NCBI RefSeq assembly: GCF_032681285.1
Contig: NZ_CP136336.1
Coordinates: 124,001-188,000, forward strand
Length of the DNA: 64,000 nt
Reading direction: 5' to 3'
Source of the DNA: Piscinibacter gummiphilus
GTDB taxonomy: Bacteria > Pseudomonadota > Gammaproteobacteria > Burkholderiales > Burkholderiaceae_C
Under the pieces are notes generated by a model. The model made no database searches and was not told the DNA's origin. It saw nothing but the letters and a program-made list of their open reading frames with translations. Below, in pieces: positions 56,077 through 63,319 of the stretch (position 1 is the stretch's first letter; the number at the start of each line of letters is the position of its first letter). The position numbers were made by a program, and so were the translations under genes.

Positions 56077-56263
56077 GGTCACTCCGGGTCAACAGTGCCG
56101 CAACGTGCGGACGCTGTCGGTGTTGTCGGCCGCCAGAACGCGCAGCCTGAGGGAAAATTACCGATTTGGTCATTTTGGATGTTTGCGTTGGCCCGGAGAA
56201 CGGGGAAAAGGCGCCGCGCGACGCAGCTTTTTGGACGATTTGCAAGGTGCCCACCACGTGCTC

Positions 56264-57055
56264 TCAGGCCGCCAGCAAGCCCCCGTCGATCGGCAGCGCA
56301 TGCCCGGTGATGAAGCTCGTGGCGTCCGAGAACAGCCACGCCACCGCTTCGGCCACCTCGGCCAGCGTGCCCACGCGGCCCACTGGGTAGAGCGCCTTCA
56401 CCTGCGCCTCGCGCTCGGCATCGCCGCCGAAGATCACCTCGCTCATCGAGGTCTCGTCGATGATGCCGGGGCACACCGCGTTGATGCGCAGGCCCTGCGC
56501 CGCGTACTCGAGTGCCGCGGCCTTGGTGAGGCCCACCACGCCGTGCTTGCTCGCGATGTAGGCCGCGCCGACGAGGCGGTTGGCGTACAGGCCGGCCACC
56601 GACGCGTGGTTCACGATCACGCCGCCGCCCTGCGCCAGCATCAGCGGGATCTCGTGCTTCATGCAGCGCCACACGCCGGTGAGGTTGACGTCGATCACGC
56701 GCGACCACGTTATCTCGTCCTGCTCGGCCGAGGCGAGGAAGAGGCCTTCGAGCACGCCGGCGTTGTTGAAGGCACCGTCGAGCCGGCCGTGCAGGCGCAC
56801 GATCTCCTGCAGCGTGGCCTGCACCTGGGTGCTGTCGCGCACGTCCATGCGGTGGAAGCTCGCGCGGCCACCGGCCTCGCAGAGGGCGAGCGCGGTGGCG
56901 ATGCCGGGCGCTTCGTCGATGTCGGCGATGGCGACCACCGTACCGCGGGCGGCCAGCACCTGCGCGGTGGCGCGGCCGATGCCGGCGCTGCCGCCGGTCA
57001 CGAGGATCACCTTGCCGGCCAGCGGCCGGGAGGTGCGAAGGGGATGGAGGCTCAT
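56264..57055 (-). CDS. Short-chain dehydrogenase/reductase
   Basis: A 263-residue classical SDR. Cofactor motif TGGSAGIG is at 20-27, Asp47 in IADIDEAPG suggests NAD preference, NNAG follows at about 97, and the catalytic Ser, Tyr and Lys are in NHASVAG and AAYIASKHG. The C-terminal FITGHALPIDGGLLA is typical. Upstream on the minus strand is a copy of the three-part promoter (57086-57139) shared with the DUF4242 genes, so this SDR is a member of that regulon. The ATG 57055 lies about 24 bases after the predicted transcription start. Substrate unknown. Confidence 0.9.
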   Translation of the reverse strand: MSLHPLRTSRPLAGKVILVTGGSAGIGRATAQVLAARGTVVAIADIDEAPGIATALALCEAGGRASFHRMDVRDSTQVQATLQEIVRLHGRLDGAFNNAGVLEGLFLASAEQDEITWSRVIDVNLTGVWRCMKHEIPLMLAQGGGVIVNHASVAGLYANRLVGAAYIASKHGVVGLTKAAALEYAAQGLRINAVCPGIIDETSMSEVIFGGDAEREAQVKALYPVGRVGTLAEVAEAVAWLFSDATSFITGHALPIDGGLLAA

Positions 57056-57085
57056 GGTCGGGTCCTGTGAAAAGAAGGTGACGCA

Positions 57086-57139
57086 AGGCTAGGCACGTGG
57101 CGCTTCGCTGTCCTTCGGCCCACCTGATCGTTTGCTGAT
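57086..57139 (-). promoter_or_regulatory. Promoter of the SDR gene, copy A of a shared three-part module
   Basis: Read on the minus strand it is ATCAGCAAACGATCAG, 9 bases, AGGAC, 18 bases, then TAGCCT. The AGGAC element occupies the -35 position with a 17-base spacer to the -10 hexamer. The 16-base box contains two direct ATCAG repeats 11 bases apart, one helical turn. It lies 31 bases upstream of the SDR start codon. The same module with identical distances occurs twice more (57163-57216 and 57853-57906). Confidence 0.75.
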
Positions 57140-57162
57140 GGCGCGCCGGCCGGTGCCCCGAG

Positions 57163-57216
57163 ATCAGCAAAGCATCAGCGCCCGCCAAGGACGGGCGCGC
57201 CCCCGCTGCCTACGCT
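57163..57216 (+). promoter_or_regulatory. Promoter of the double-DUF4242 gene, copy B of the shared module
   Basis: ATCAGCAAAGCATCAG, 9 bases, AGGAC, 18 bases, then TACGCT. The distances are exactly those of copies A and C. It is back to back with copy A, so the two boxes form a divergent control region between the SDR and DUF4242 genes. The predicted transcription start is near 57223, giving a leader of about 40 bases. Both the -35 and the -10 elements are weak matches to the housekeeping consensus, which fits a promoter that needs an activator. Confidence 0.78.
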
Positions 57217-57262
57217 GACCCCACTGGTTCAACGAAGGCCCTCGCGGGCCCCCACAAGGGTC

Positions 57263-57841
57263 ATGACCACCATGCAAACCCACGTCGTCCGGCGCATCGG
57301 CATCGCCGCCAATGCCGCCGAACTCGAAGCTGCGCTGATGCGGCTGCGGTCCACCGAAGGCCGCGTGCCGCAGGCGCTGTGGCTGCACTCCTATGCGGTG
57401 TGCGAGCCCGACGGGCGCTTCGGCCTGGCCTGCGTGTTCCAGGCTGCCGATGCGGCCACCCTGCAGCGGCACGCCGATCGGTGCGGCCTGCCGGCGCACG
57501 AGGTGCTGCCGGTCGCCCACACGCTCGTCGAGCAGGCCTTTGCGCCCACCCGCGTCTACCTCGTGCGCCGCCGCCATGCCTGGCCGCGCGGCACCGACCT
57601 CGGCCGCCAGGGCGCGGTGGCGCGCCGTGTGGCCGATGCGGTGATCGGCCGCGAGGTGAGCTGGCTGCACAGCCACGTGGTGCGTGAAGCCGACGGCCGG
57701 CTCGGCACCGTCTGTCTCTATCAGGGCATCGACCCGGCGGCGCTCGCTCGCCATGCCGCGCGCGCCGGCCTGCCGGCCGACGAGATCGTGCCGGTGCTCG
57801 GGCGCGTCGTGGTTCGCGACGCGTCGCGCAACGCCGCCTGA
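57263..57841 (+). CDS. Protein with two tandem DUF4242-like domains
   Basis: A 192-residue protein made of two related halves. Half 1 has ALWLHSYAVCEPDGR, CVFQ, LQRHADRCGLPAHEVLPV; half 2 has VSWLHSHVVREADGR, CLYQ, LARHAARAGLPADEIVPV. Both align with the single-domain DUF4242 protein encoded at 58007, which shows that an internal duplication occurred. DUF4242 proteins have a ferredoxin-like fold, and one Streptomyces member (SCO4226) binds nickel. The conserved Trp, Cys and His positions repeat in both halves. The gene has its own copy of the shared promoter module. The ATG at 57263 is followed by a second in-frame ATG 9 bases later. Confidence 0.8.
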   Translation: MTTMQTHVVRRIGIAANAAELEAALMRLRSTEGRVPQALWLHSYAVCEPDGRFGLACVFQAADAATLQRHADRCGLPAHEVLPVAHTLVEQAFAPTRVYLVRRRHAWPRGTDLGRQGAVARRVADAVIGREVSWLHSHVVREADGRLGTVCLYQGIDPAALARHAARAGLPADEIVPVLGRVVVRDASRNAA

Positions 57842-57852
57842 GCGCTGCACGG

Positions 57853-57906
57853 ATCAGGAAACGATCAGCCCGCGCAGAGGACTCTTCGGCCCCCGATTTC
57901 TACGAT
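57853..57906 (+). promoter_or_regulatory. Promoter of the DUF4242-mddA-VOC gene set, copy C of the shared module
   Basis: ATCAGGAAACGATCAG, 9 bases, AGGAC, 18 bases, then TACGAT. It starts 12 bases after the stop of the double-DUF4242 gene and serves the next gene. The 18-base spacer also shares GGCCCCCG-like sequence with copy B. Predicted transcription start is near 57913, right before an ATG at 57914 that begins an in-frame N-terminal extension of the DUF4242 frame. Confidence 0.77.
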
Positions 57907-58006
57907 TTCCCCCATGGCATCACCTGCCACAACCGAACGGTCGCGACCCCGCAGCACGGCCATGAGGTTCCCACCGCTGCGGGACTCTCTCTCAATGGAA
58001 GACACC

Positions 58007-58279
58007 ATGAAACGCTATCTGATCGAACGCCACATCCCCGCCGTCGACCGCATGAACGCCAAGGAGCTGAAGGACGCCTCGGCGACCTCCAACGCCGCGC
58101 TGGCCCAGCTTGCGGGCAAGGTGCAGTGGGTGCAGTCGTATGTCGTCGAAGACAAGACCTTCTGCATCTACCTCGCCGACAAGGAAGACCTGGTGCACGA
58201 GCACGCCCGCCTGAGCGGCTTCCCGGCCAACAAGGTGACCGAGGTGCGCACCGTCATCGAGCCGATGACCGCCATCTGA
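58007..58279 (+). CDS. DUF4242 family protein
   Basis: A 90-residue single-domain DUF4242 protein. Core elements are MKRYLIERHIPAVD, VQWVQSYVVEDKTFCIYLA and EHARLSGFPANKVTEV. It has the conserved Trp, Tyr, Cys and His pattern of SCO4226-like nickel-binding proteins; metal binding here is not shown. The ATG at 58007 gives the normal family N-terminus; ATG at 57995 and 57914 are in frame and could add 4 or 31 residues. It is the first gene after promoter copy C and is followed after 72 bases by mddA. Confidence 0.85.
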   Translation: MKRYLIERHIPAVDRMNAKELKDASATSNAALAQLAGKVQWVQSYVVEDKTFCIYLADKEDLVHEHARLSGFPANKVTEVRTVIEPMTAI

Positions 58280-58351
58280 CGGCACACGCCACCGCCCTGC
58301 GCATGACCCGCGCGGGGCTGTCTCTCCTTCCTCTTCTTCGGAGCTTTCGAC

Positions 58352-59119
58352 ATGGGACTGCTCATTGCGCTCTATGGCGTGGCCGCCTACGCCATCTTCC
58401 TCGCCACCTTCGTCTACGCGGCGGCGTTCACCGGCAACGTCTTCGTGGCGAAGTCCATCGACGTGGGCATTCCGCCCTCGGCCTCGGGCGAGCCGCTCGG
58501 TGTGTCCTGGCTGGTCGACGTCTTGTTGCTCGCGCTCTTTGCCGTCCAGCACAGCGTGATGGCCCGCCCGGCCTTCAAGCGCTGGTGGACGCGCCTCGTG
58601 CCCAAGCCGGCCGAGCGGGCCACCTTCGTGCTGCTGGCGAGCCTGGCGCTGATCCTGCTCTTCGCCCAGTGGCGCCCGCTGGGGGCCGTGGTGTGGAACG
58701 TCTCCAGCCACGCGGCCGGGCTGGTGCTGAGCACCGCGGTGTTTGCGCTGGGTTGGCTGCTCGTGCTCGCGAGCACCTTCCAGATCGACCACTTCGAGCT
58801 CTTCGGCCTGAAGCAGGTGTGGTGGCGGCTCACCGGCCGACGCGAGGCGGTGGTGCAATTCCGCACGCCGCTCTTCTACCGGCACGTGCGGCATCCGATC
58901 TACCTCGGCTTCATCCTCGCGTTCTGGAGCACGCCGGTGATGACGGCCGGCCACCTGCTGTTTGCGGTGATGACCACCGGCTACATCCTCGTGGGCATCT
59001 GGTTCGAAGAGCGCGACCTCGTGGCGCAGTTCGGCCAGCGCTACCGCGACTACCGCGAGCAGGTGGGCATGCTGTGGCCGCGCCTGGGCCTCAGGGTGCG
59101 GGGCTGGGTCCGGCCATGA
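58352..59119 (+). CDS. mddA: Methanethiol S-methyltransferase-like membrane protein
   Basis: A 255-residue membrane protein of the NnrU/isoprenylcysteine methyltransferase superfamily with about six hydrophobic segments. It matches MddA in AVQHSVMARPAFKRWW, PAERATFVLLASLALILLFAQWRP and the C-terminal cofactor region FYRHVRHPIYLGFILAFWSTP, ending RYRDYREQVGMLWPR. MddA methylates methanethiol with S-adenosylmethionine to form dimethyl sulfide. The gene follows DUF4242 by 72 bases and overlaps the VOC gene by 4 bases (ATGA). The specific substrate is inferred from motif similarity. Confidence 0.8.
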   Translation: MGLLIALYGVAAYAIFLATFVYAAAFTGNVFVAKSIDVGIPPSASGEPLGVSWLVDVLLLALFAVQHSVMARPAFKRWWTRLVPKPAERATFVLLASLALILLFAQWRPLGAVVWNVSSHAAGLVLSTAVFALGWLLVLASTFQIDHFELFGLKQVWWRLTGRREAVVQFRTPLFYRHVRHPIYLGFILAFWSTPVMTAGHLLFAVMTTGYILVGIWFEERDLVAQFGQRYRDYREQVGMLWPRLGLRVRGWVRP

Positions 59120-59514
59120 GCGGGGCGCTGGCCCCGCCGGGAGAGTTCTGCTGGCTCGACCTCGCGGCCAGCGACCTCGCCGCTGCCAAGCGCTTCTACG
59201 CCAACGCCTTCGGCTGGAGCTTCCACGAGCGTTCGGCCAACGGCGGCAGCTTCACGCTGTGCCACGTGGGCCGGCACGCCATCGCCTCGCTCTACCCGCT
59301 GCGCAAAGTGCAGCTCGCGCAGGGCGTGCCATCGCACTGGACGCCCTATGTGCGCGTCGACAGCGTCGACGAGACCGCACACCGTGCCGCCGCGCAATCG
59401 GGGCGCGTGCTCGTGGCACCGTTCGACGTGCAGGGCATGGCGCGCATCGCACTCATCGAAGACGCGGTGGGCGCGCTCGTCGGCCTGTGGCAGGCGCTGC
59501 CCGGCGAGGCTTGA
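59116..59514 (+). CDS. VOC family protein
   Basis: A 132-residue glyoxalase/VOC-fold protein. It starts PGEFCWLDLAASDLAAAKRFYANAFGW, typical of the two-module beta-alpha-beta-beta-beta unit, and has SHWTPYVRVDSVDETAHRAA and VGALVGLWQ. The ATG overlaps the mddA stop, so the two are coupled. Metal ligands are not complete in an obvious way, so a binding rather than catalytic role is possible. It is the last gene before the winged-helix regulator, which starts 79 bases later. Confidence 0.8.
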   Translation: MSGALAPPGEFCWLDLAASDLAAAKRFYANAFGWSFHERSANGGSFTLCHVGRHAIASLYPLRKVQLAQGVPSHWTPYVRVDSVDETAHRAAAQSGRVLVAPFDVQGMARIALIEDAVGALVGLWQALPGEA

Positions 59515-59593
59515 GACGCCGCCCGCCGCACCCGCTGCGGCACAATCTGCCGACCCCTGCGAAGGGTTCGGCCAGCTGCTGCGATGGTGCCCC

Positions 59594-61435
59594 GTGACAG
59601 ACGCGACGACCTACCGTTTCGGACCCTGCGAGATCGACGAAGCCCGGCGCTCGCTCACCGCGCACGGCCAGGAGGTGAAGCTCCAGCCGCGTGTGTTCGA
59701 CGTGCTGTGCTACCTGGTGCGCCACCGCGAGCGCGTGGTGCCGAAAGACGAGTTGCTCGATGCGCTGTGGCCTGGCGTGGTGGTGGTCGACAACGCCTTG
59801 CAGCGCGTGGTGAGCCTGGCCCGCGGCGCGCTGGCCGAGGTGGGCCTGGGTGATGCCGTGCGCACCTACCCGCGCCACGGCTACCGCTTCTGCTACGACG
59901 ACGACTGCCCCGCCGATCCGGCCGTGAGCGAACGGCTCCTGGCCGAGGCCAGCCTGGCAGACGCGCGCGCCGCCGCGGCGCGCAGCGACTGGGCGGCGGC
60001 GTGCGAGATCTATGCCGCGCTCGATGCCCGCGAGCCGCTCTCGCCCGACGACGTGGAGGAGTGGGGCCGCGCGGCCATCTGTGCCGGCCTGGGCCCGAGC
60101 GCGGGCACCGCGCTCGAACGCGCCGTGGCGCAGCGCGATGCCCAGGGCGACGCGCTCGGTGCGGCGCGCTCCACGCTGCTGCTGGTGCAGATCCGCATCG
60201 ACCACAAGGAAGGCGCGATGGCGCGCGGCCTGCTGCAGCGGGCCTCGCGCTACCTCGATGGCCAGACGCACAGCCGCGAGCGTGGCCATTTCGCCTGGAT
60301 GGCCAGCCGTATGGCCATCGGCAGCGGCGACCCGGGCACGGCGCTCGCGATGGCCGACGAAGCCTGCACCCTCGGCCGCCACCTGCGCGACCCCGATGTT
60401 GAGTGCCTCGGCCTCGTGTACCGCGGCCATGCTCTGATGGCGCAGGGCGACGTGGTGGGCGGGCTGGCGCAGCACGAAGAGGCGGCAGCCGTGATCCGCC
60501 TCGGCGGCGTGCGCTCGTGGGTGGCGGGCTGGGCGCTCTGCTCCATCCTCTATGCCGCACGCCACCGCTGCGACTGGCTGCGCGCTGCGCAGTTCGCCGA
60601 TGCCTTTCTCGACTGGAGCCGCGCGAGCCGCATGCCGGCCTTTCCCGGCACCTGCCGGCTGCACCGCGCGGCGGTGCTGGGCGTGCAGGGCGAGCTCGAA
60701 CAGGCCGGCACCGAGGTGCGTGCCGCGGCGGCCCTGCTCGCCCACGCCGCGCCGTGGGCCGAAGGCGATGCCTACTGCGTGCTCGGCGACATCCAGACCA
60801 GCCACGGCGACTTCGCCGGCGCCGAGGCCTCGTTCCGCCAGGCCCACGCCTTGGGGTGGGACCCGCAGCCCGGCCTCGCCCGCCTGCACCTCTTGACCGG
60901 CCGCGCGGCCCTGGCCCGCAGCGGCCTCGAGCGTGCGCTCGAAGAGACCGACTGGACGCTGCGCGAGCGCCGCGCCCACCTGCTGTGCCTGCTGGTGCAC
61001 GCGGCCGTGGCGATGGGCGATGCGGCGCGTGCACGCGAGGCCTTGCAGCAACTGGTGGCGGACCCCGAGATGCTGGCCACCGAAGCCCTGAAAGCCATGC
61101 ACTGCTGCGCGCAGGCCGAGCTCGGCATCCACGAAGGCGAGCTCAAGCCGGCCGTGGCCCGGCTCCGCCAGGCGGTGCGCCACTGGCGCGAAGTGGGCTC
61201 GCCGGTGGGCGAGGCCGAGACCCGCCTGCGCCTGGCCGAGTGCCTGCTGCTCGACCACGACCTGCTGGGCGCCGAACTCGAGCTCTTCGCGGTGGAGTCG
61301 AACTTCGCCACGATGGTGGCCGCGCACGCGCCGCGCCTGGCCGCGTTGCGCCAGGCGGTGGGGCCCGCAGCCTGCCGGCCAGCGCTCAGTAGAAGTAGCG
61401 GTACACGCCCCCCTGGAAGTAGCTCGTCGCGATGA
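59594..61435 (+). CDS. Winged-helix (OmpR/CadC-type) regulator with TPR-like domain
   Basis: A 613-residue protein. Residues 1-100 are a winged helix: YRFGPCEIDEARRSLTAHG, VFDVLCYLVRHRERVVPKDELLDALWPG, VVDNALQRVVSLARGAL, YPRHGYRF. The remaining 500 residues are all-helical, with TPR-like units (for example GDVVGGLAQHEEAAAVIR and GDFAGAEASFRQAHALG). There is no receiver or membrane segment. OmpR-type winged helices usually bind direct repeats one helical turn apart, which is the structure of the three promoter boxes at 57086-57906, so this is the candidate regulator. The start is a GTG at 59594. Its 3' end overlaps the convergent secreted-protein gene by 50 bases. Confidence 0.82.
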   Translation: MTDATTYRFGPCEIDEARRSLTAHGQEVKLQPRVFDVLCYLVRHRERVVPKDELLDALWPGVVVVDNALQRVVSLARGALAEVGLGDAVRTYPRHGYRFCYDDDCPADPAVSERLLAEASLADARAAAARSDWAAACEIYAALDAREPLSPDDVEEWGRAAICAGLGPSAGTALERAVAQRDAQGDALGAARSTLLLVQIRIDHKEGAMARGLLQRASRYLDGQTHSRERGHFAWMASRMAIGSGDPGTALAMADEACTLGRHLRDPDVECLGLVYRGHALMAQGDVVGGLAQHEEAAAVIRLGGVRSWVAGWALCSILYAARHRCDWLRAAQFADAFLDWSRASRMPAFPGTCRLHRAAVLGVQGELEQAGTEVRAAAALLAHAAPWAEGDAYCVLGDIQTSHGDFAGAEASFRQAHALGWDPQPGLARLHLLTGRAALARSGLERALEETDWTLRERRAHLLCLLVHAAVAMGDAARAREALQQLVADPEMLATEALKAMHCCAQAELGIHEGELKPAVARLRQAVRHWREVGSPVGEAETRLRLAECLLLDHDLLGAELELFAVESNFATMVAAHAPRLAALRQAVGPAACRPALSRSSGTRPPGSSSSR

Positions 61436-62369
61436 ACGCGCCGGGCGTGCCGAAGGTGCCTGGGTCGACCACCACGCCGCTCAGTTGCGTGAGGCCGGTC
61501 CACAGCTTGTAGGTCGGGCCGAGGCCGGTCTTGTGCACGAAGGTGAGCGAGTTGAGGCCGAGGCCGTTGACGATGCCGATCTCGGCCACGACCACCCAGT
61601 CGCCCTTGACGGTCAGGTCGTCCATCGTCTGGTTGATCGTCGTCTGGTAGAGCGGCACCGGGATGCCGGCCGAGCCGTCGGACTTGATCGGAATGCGCCA
61701 CAGGTTCTGCCCGCCGACGAAGTAGACGTTGCCGTTGTTGACGGTCACGCCGTTGTTCACGAGGTAGAGCGGCGAGCCGGGCAGCCACGTGGTGATGGTG
61801 TGGGCAAGCGTCAGCGTGTTGGTGATCTTGAGCTTGACGATGCCCGGCTTGGTGCCGAGCAGGGCCGAGGGTGTCATCAGCAGCGTGTTGCTGTCGAGCA
61901 CCGTCATGCCGTTGTACCAAACGGGCGTGGCGAAGGCCTTGCTCACGACTTCGGCCGCAGTGCTGCCGTTGGCCGAGGGCTTCACGCGGAAGAGCGCCGC
62001 GCGCTTGGGCGGCGCCAGCAGCGGGATGGCGGCCGTCTTGTCGGCCACGGTGCAGGCGGCATACAAGTAGGTGTTGTCCGCAGTCATTCCCGAGTAGTCG
62101 CACTGGTCGGCTCCGTATACGGTGGAGACGAGCTCGCAGACCGTGAGACCCGTGCTCGCGTCGAGCCGGCAGTTGGGGCTGTTGTCGGCCGTCCGCTTGA
62201 TCTCGTGGATGCCGTACTGGCCGCCCACGAAGTAGCGGCCGTTGAGCAGGACGCCGCGCTCGGTCGATTTGAGCGTGGTGGGTGACACCAGGGTGTCGGC
62301 ATGGGCGGCGCCGGTGAGGCCGAGCGCGAGCGCGCACAGCAGCAGCGATTTCGACAGGAGTTTGTGCAT
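61386..62369 (-). CDS. Hypothetical secreted protein, beta-rich
   Basis: A 327-residue protein with a signal peptide (SKSLLLCALALGLTGAAHA, cleavage before DTLV). The mature protein is rich in Gly, Thr, Val and Asn with repeated turns such as NGRYFVGGQYGIHEI, NNGNVYFVGGQNLWRI and GDWVVVAEIGIVN, suggesting a beta-propeller of the SMP-30/lactonase kind. Four cysteines lie in NCRLD, VCEL, QCDYSG and ACTVAD. I do not recognise the family with certainty. It is convergent with the winged-helix regulator, overlapping by 50 bases, and divergent from the LuxR pair with 107 bases between. Confidence 0.7.
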   Translation of the reverse strand: MHKLLSKSLLLCALALGLTGAAHADTLVSPTTLKSTERGVLLNGRYFVGGQYGIHEIKRTADNSPNCRLDASTGLTVCELVSTVYGADQCDYSGMTADNTYLYAACTVADKTAAIPLLAPPKRAALFRVKPSANGSTAAEVVSKAFATPVWYNGMTVLDSNTLLMTPSALLGTKPGIVKLKITNTLTLAHTITTWLPGSPLYLVNNGVTVNNGNVYFVGGQNLWRIPIKSDGSAGIPVPLYQTTINQTMDDLTVKGDWVVVAEIGIVNGLGLNSLTFVHKTGLGPTYKLWTGLTQLSGVVVDPGTFGTPGAFIATSYFQGGVYRYFY

Positions 62370-62476
62370 GACGGGTCCTTTGTTTGTCTCCGAAGGGTTG
62401 CGCCTGCGGCAGCAGGGCTCGGCGTTTGTAGGCAGGCCGCCCGTTCGGCTGAATACCGAAATCGGGTTAAGCCGCG

Positions 62477-63319
62477 ATGCGTCTTGACACGCGCGTCGAC
62501 CTGCACTGGCTTGGCCTGCTCGACCAGCTCTACGCCTTGGTCGAGACCCCGGGAGCCGAGGCCGCGCTCGCCGGCACGGTTGACGAATGGCCGGCGCCGT
62601 GGCGGCCGCTCATCGCGCGCTGGGCGGCGCGCATCGGCGCCCGTTCCATACAAATCGCATCGCCCTTCGGTGCCCGCATCGCGCCGCAATCGCCCGGTCA
62701 CGAGCCGGGTCTTCTGTCGCACCGCCGCATCACCGGCCAGGTGATCTCGGCGCACAGCGCATCGCCCGAGGGCTTCACCGACGCGCAGGCACGCGAGTTC
62801 AAGGCCTTCTGCTCGCACCTTCACAGCGCATGGGCGTTGCGATCGACGCTCGATGCCGCGCAGGCCAGCCTGGCCGCGCTGCACGACGTGATCGATGCAT
62901 TGCCGATGGGCCTCGTGGTGCTCGACGAGCGCGCCGAGGTGGTGATGACCAACCGCCAGGGCGACAAGTGGCTCGCGCGCCTGCGCGAGATCGACACGCC
63001 ACCGCCGCTGCTCGCGCAGCTCCTGCAAAGCCAATACGGCCTGACCGACAAGGAACTGCCGCTCGCCTGGAACCTCGCCCAGGGCATGCCGCTCAAGCAA
63101 TACGCGGCGCTCTCGGGGCGATCGATCGAGACGCCGAGGGCACAGCTCAAGGCGGTCTTCCGCAAGCTCGGTGTGTCCGATCAGAAAGGCGTCAGCTTCG
63201 TCCTCTTCGAGGCCTTGCATGCCGTCACGCTGCAGGCGATGGGTGCGGGCGTGGCCGCGTGGGTCGCCGAGCGCCAGCTGCCCACGCCCGAATCCGCCCC
63301 GCGACTGTCATGGCGATAG
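62477..63319 (+). CDS. LuxR-family regulator with PAS-like domain (first of a pair)
   Basis: A 280-residue regulator. Residues 130-185 look like a PAS fold (VIDALPMGLVVLDERAEVVMTNRQ), and the C-terminal HTH of LuxR type is at about 190-250 (GLTDKELPLAWNLAQGMPLKQYAALSGRS, AQLKAVFRKLGVSDQ). No receiver domain or phospho-acceptor is present. Its stop overlaps the ATG of a second, similar regulator by 10 bases, so they are coupled. No target is known. Confidence 0.82.
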   Translation: MRLDTRVDLHWLGLLDQLYALVETPGAEAALAGTVDEWPAPWRPLIARWAARIGARSIQIASPFGARIAPQSPGHEPGLLSHRRITGQVISAHSASPEGFTDAQAREFKAFCSHLHSAWALRSTLDAAQASLAALHDVIDALPMGLVVLDERAEVVMTNRQGDKWLARLREIDTPPPLLAQLLQSQYGLTDKELPLAWNLAQGMPLKQYAALSGRSIETPRAQLKAVFRKLGVSDQKGVSFVLFEALHAVTLQAMGAGVAAWVAERQLPTPESAPRLSWR

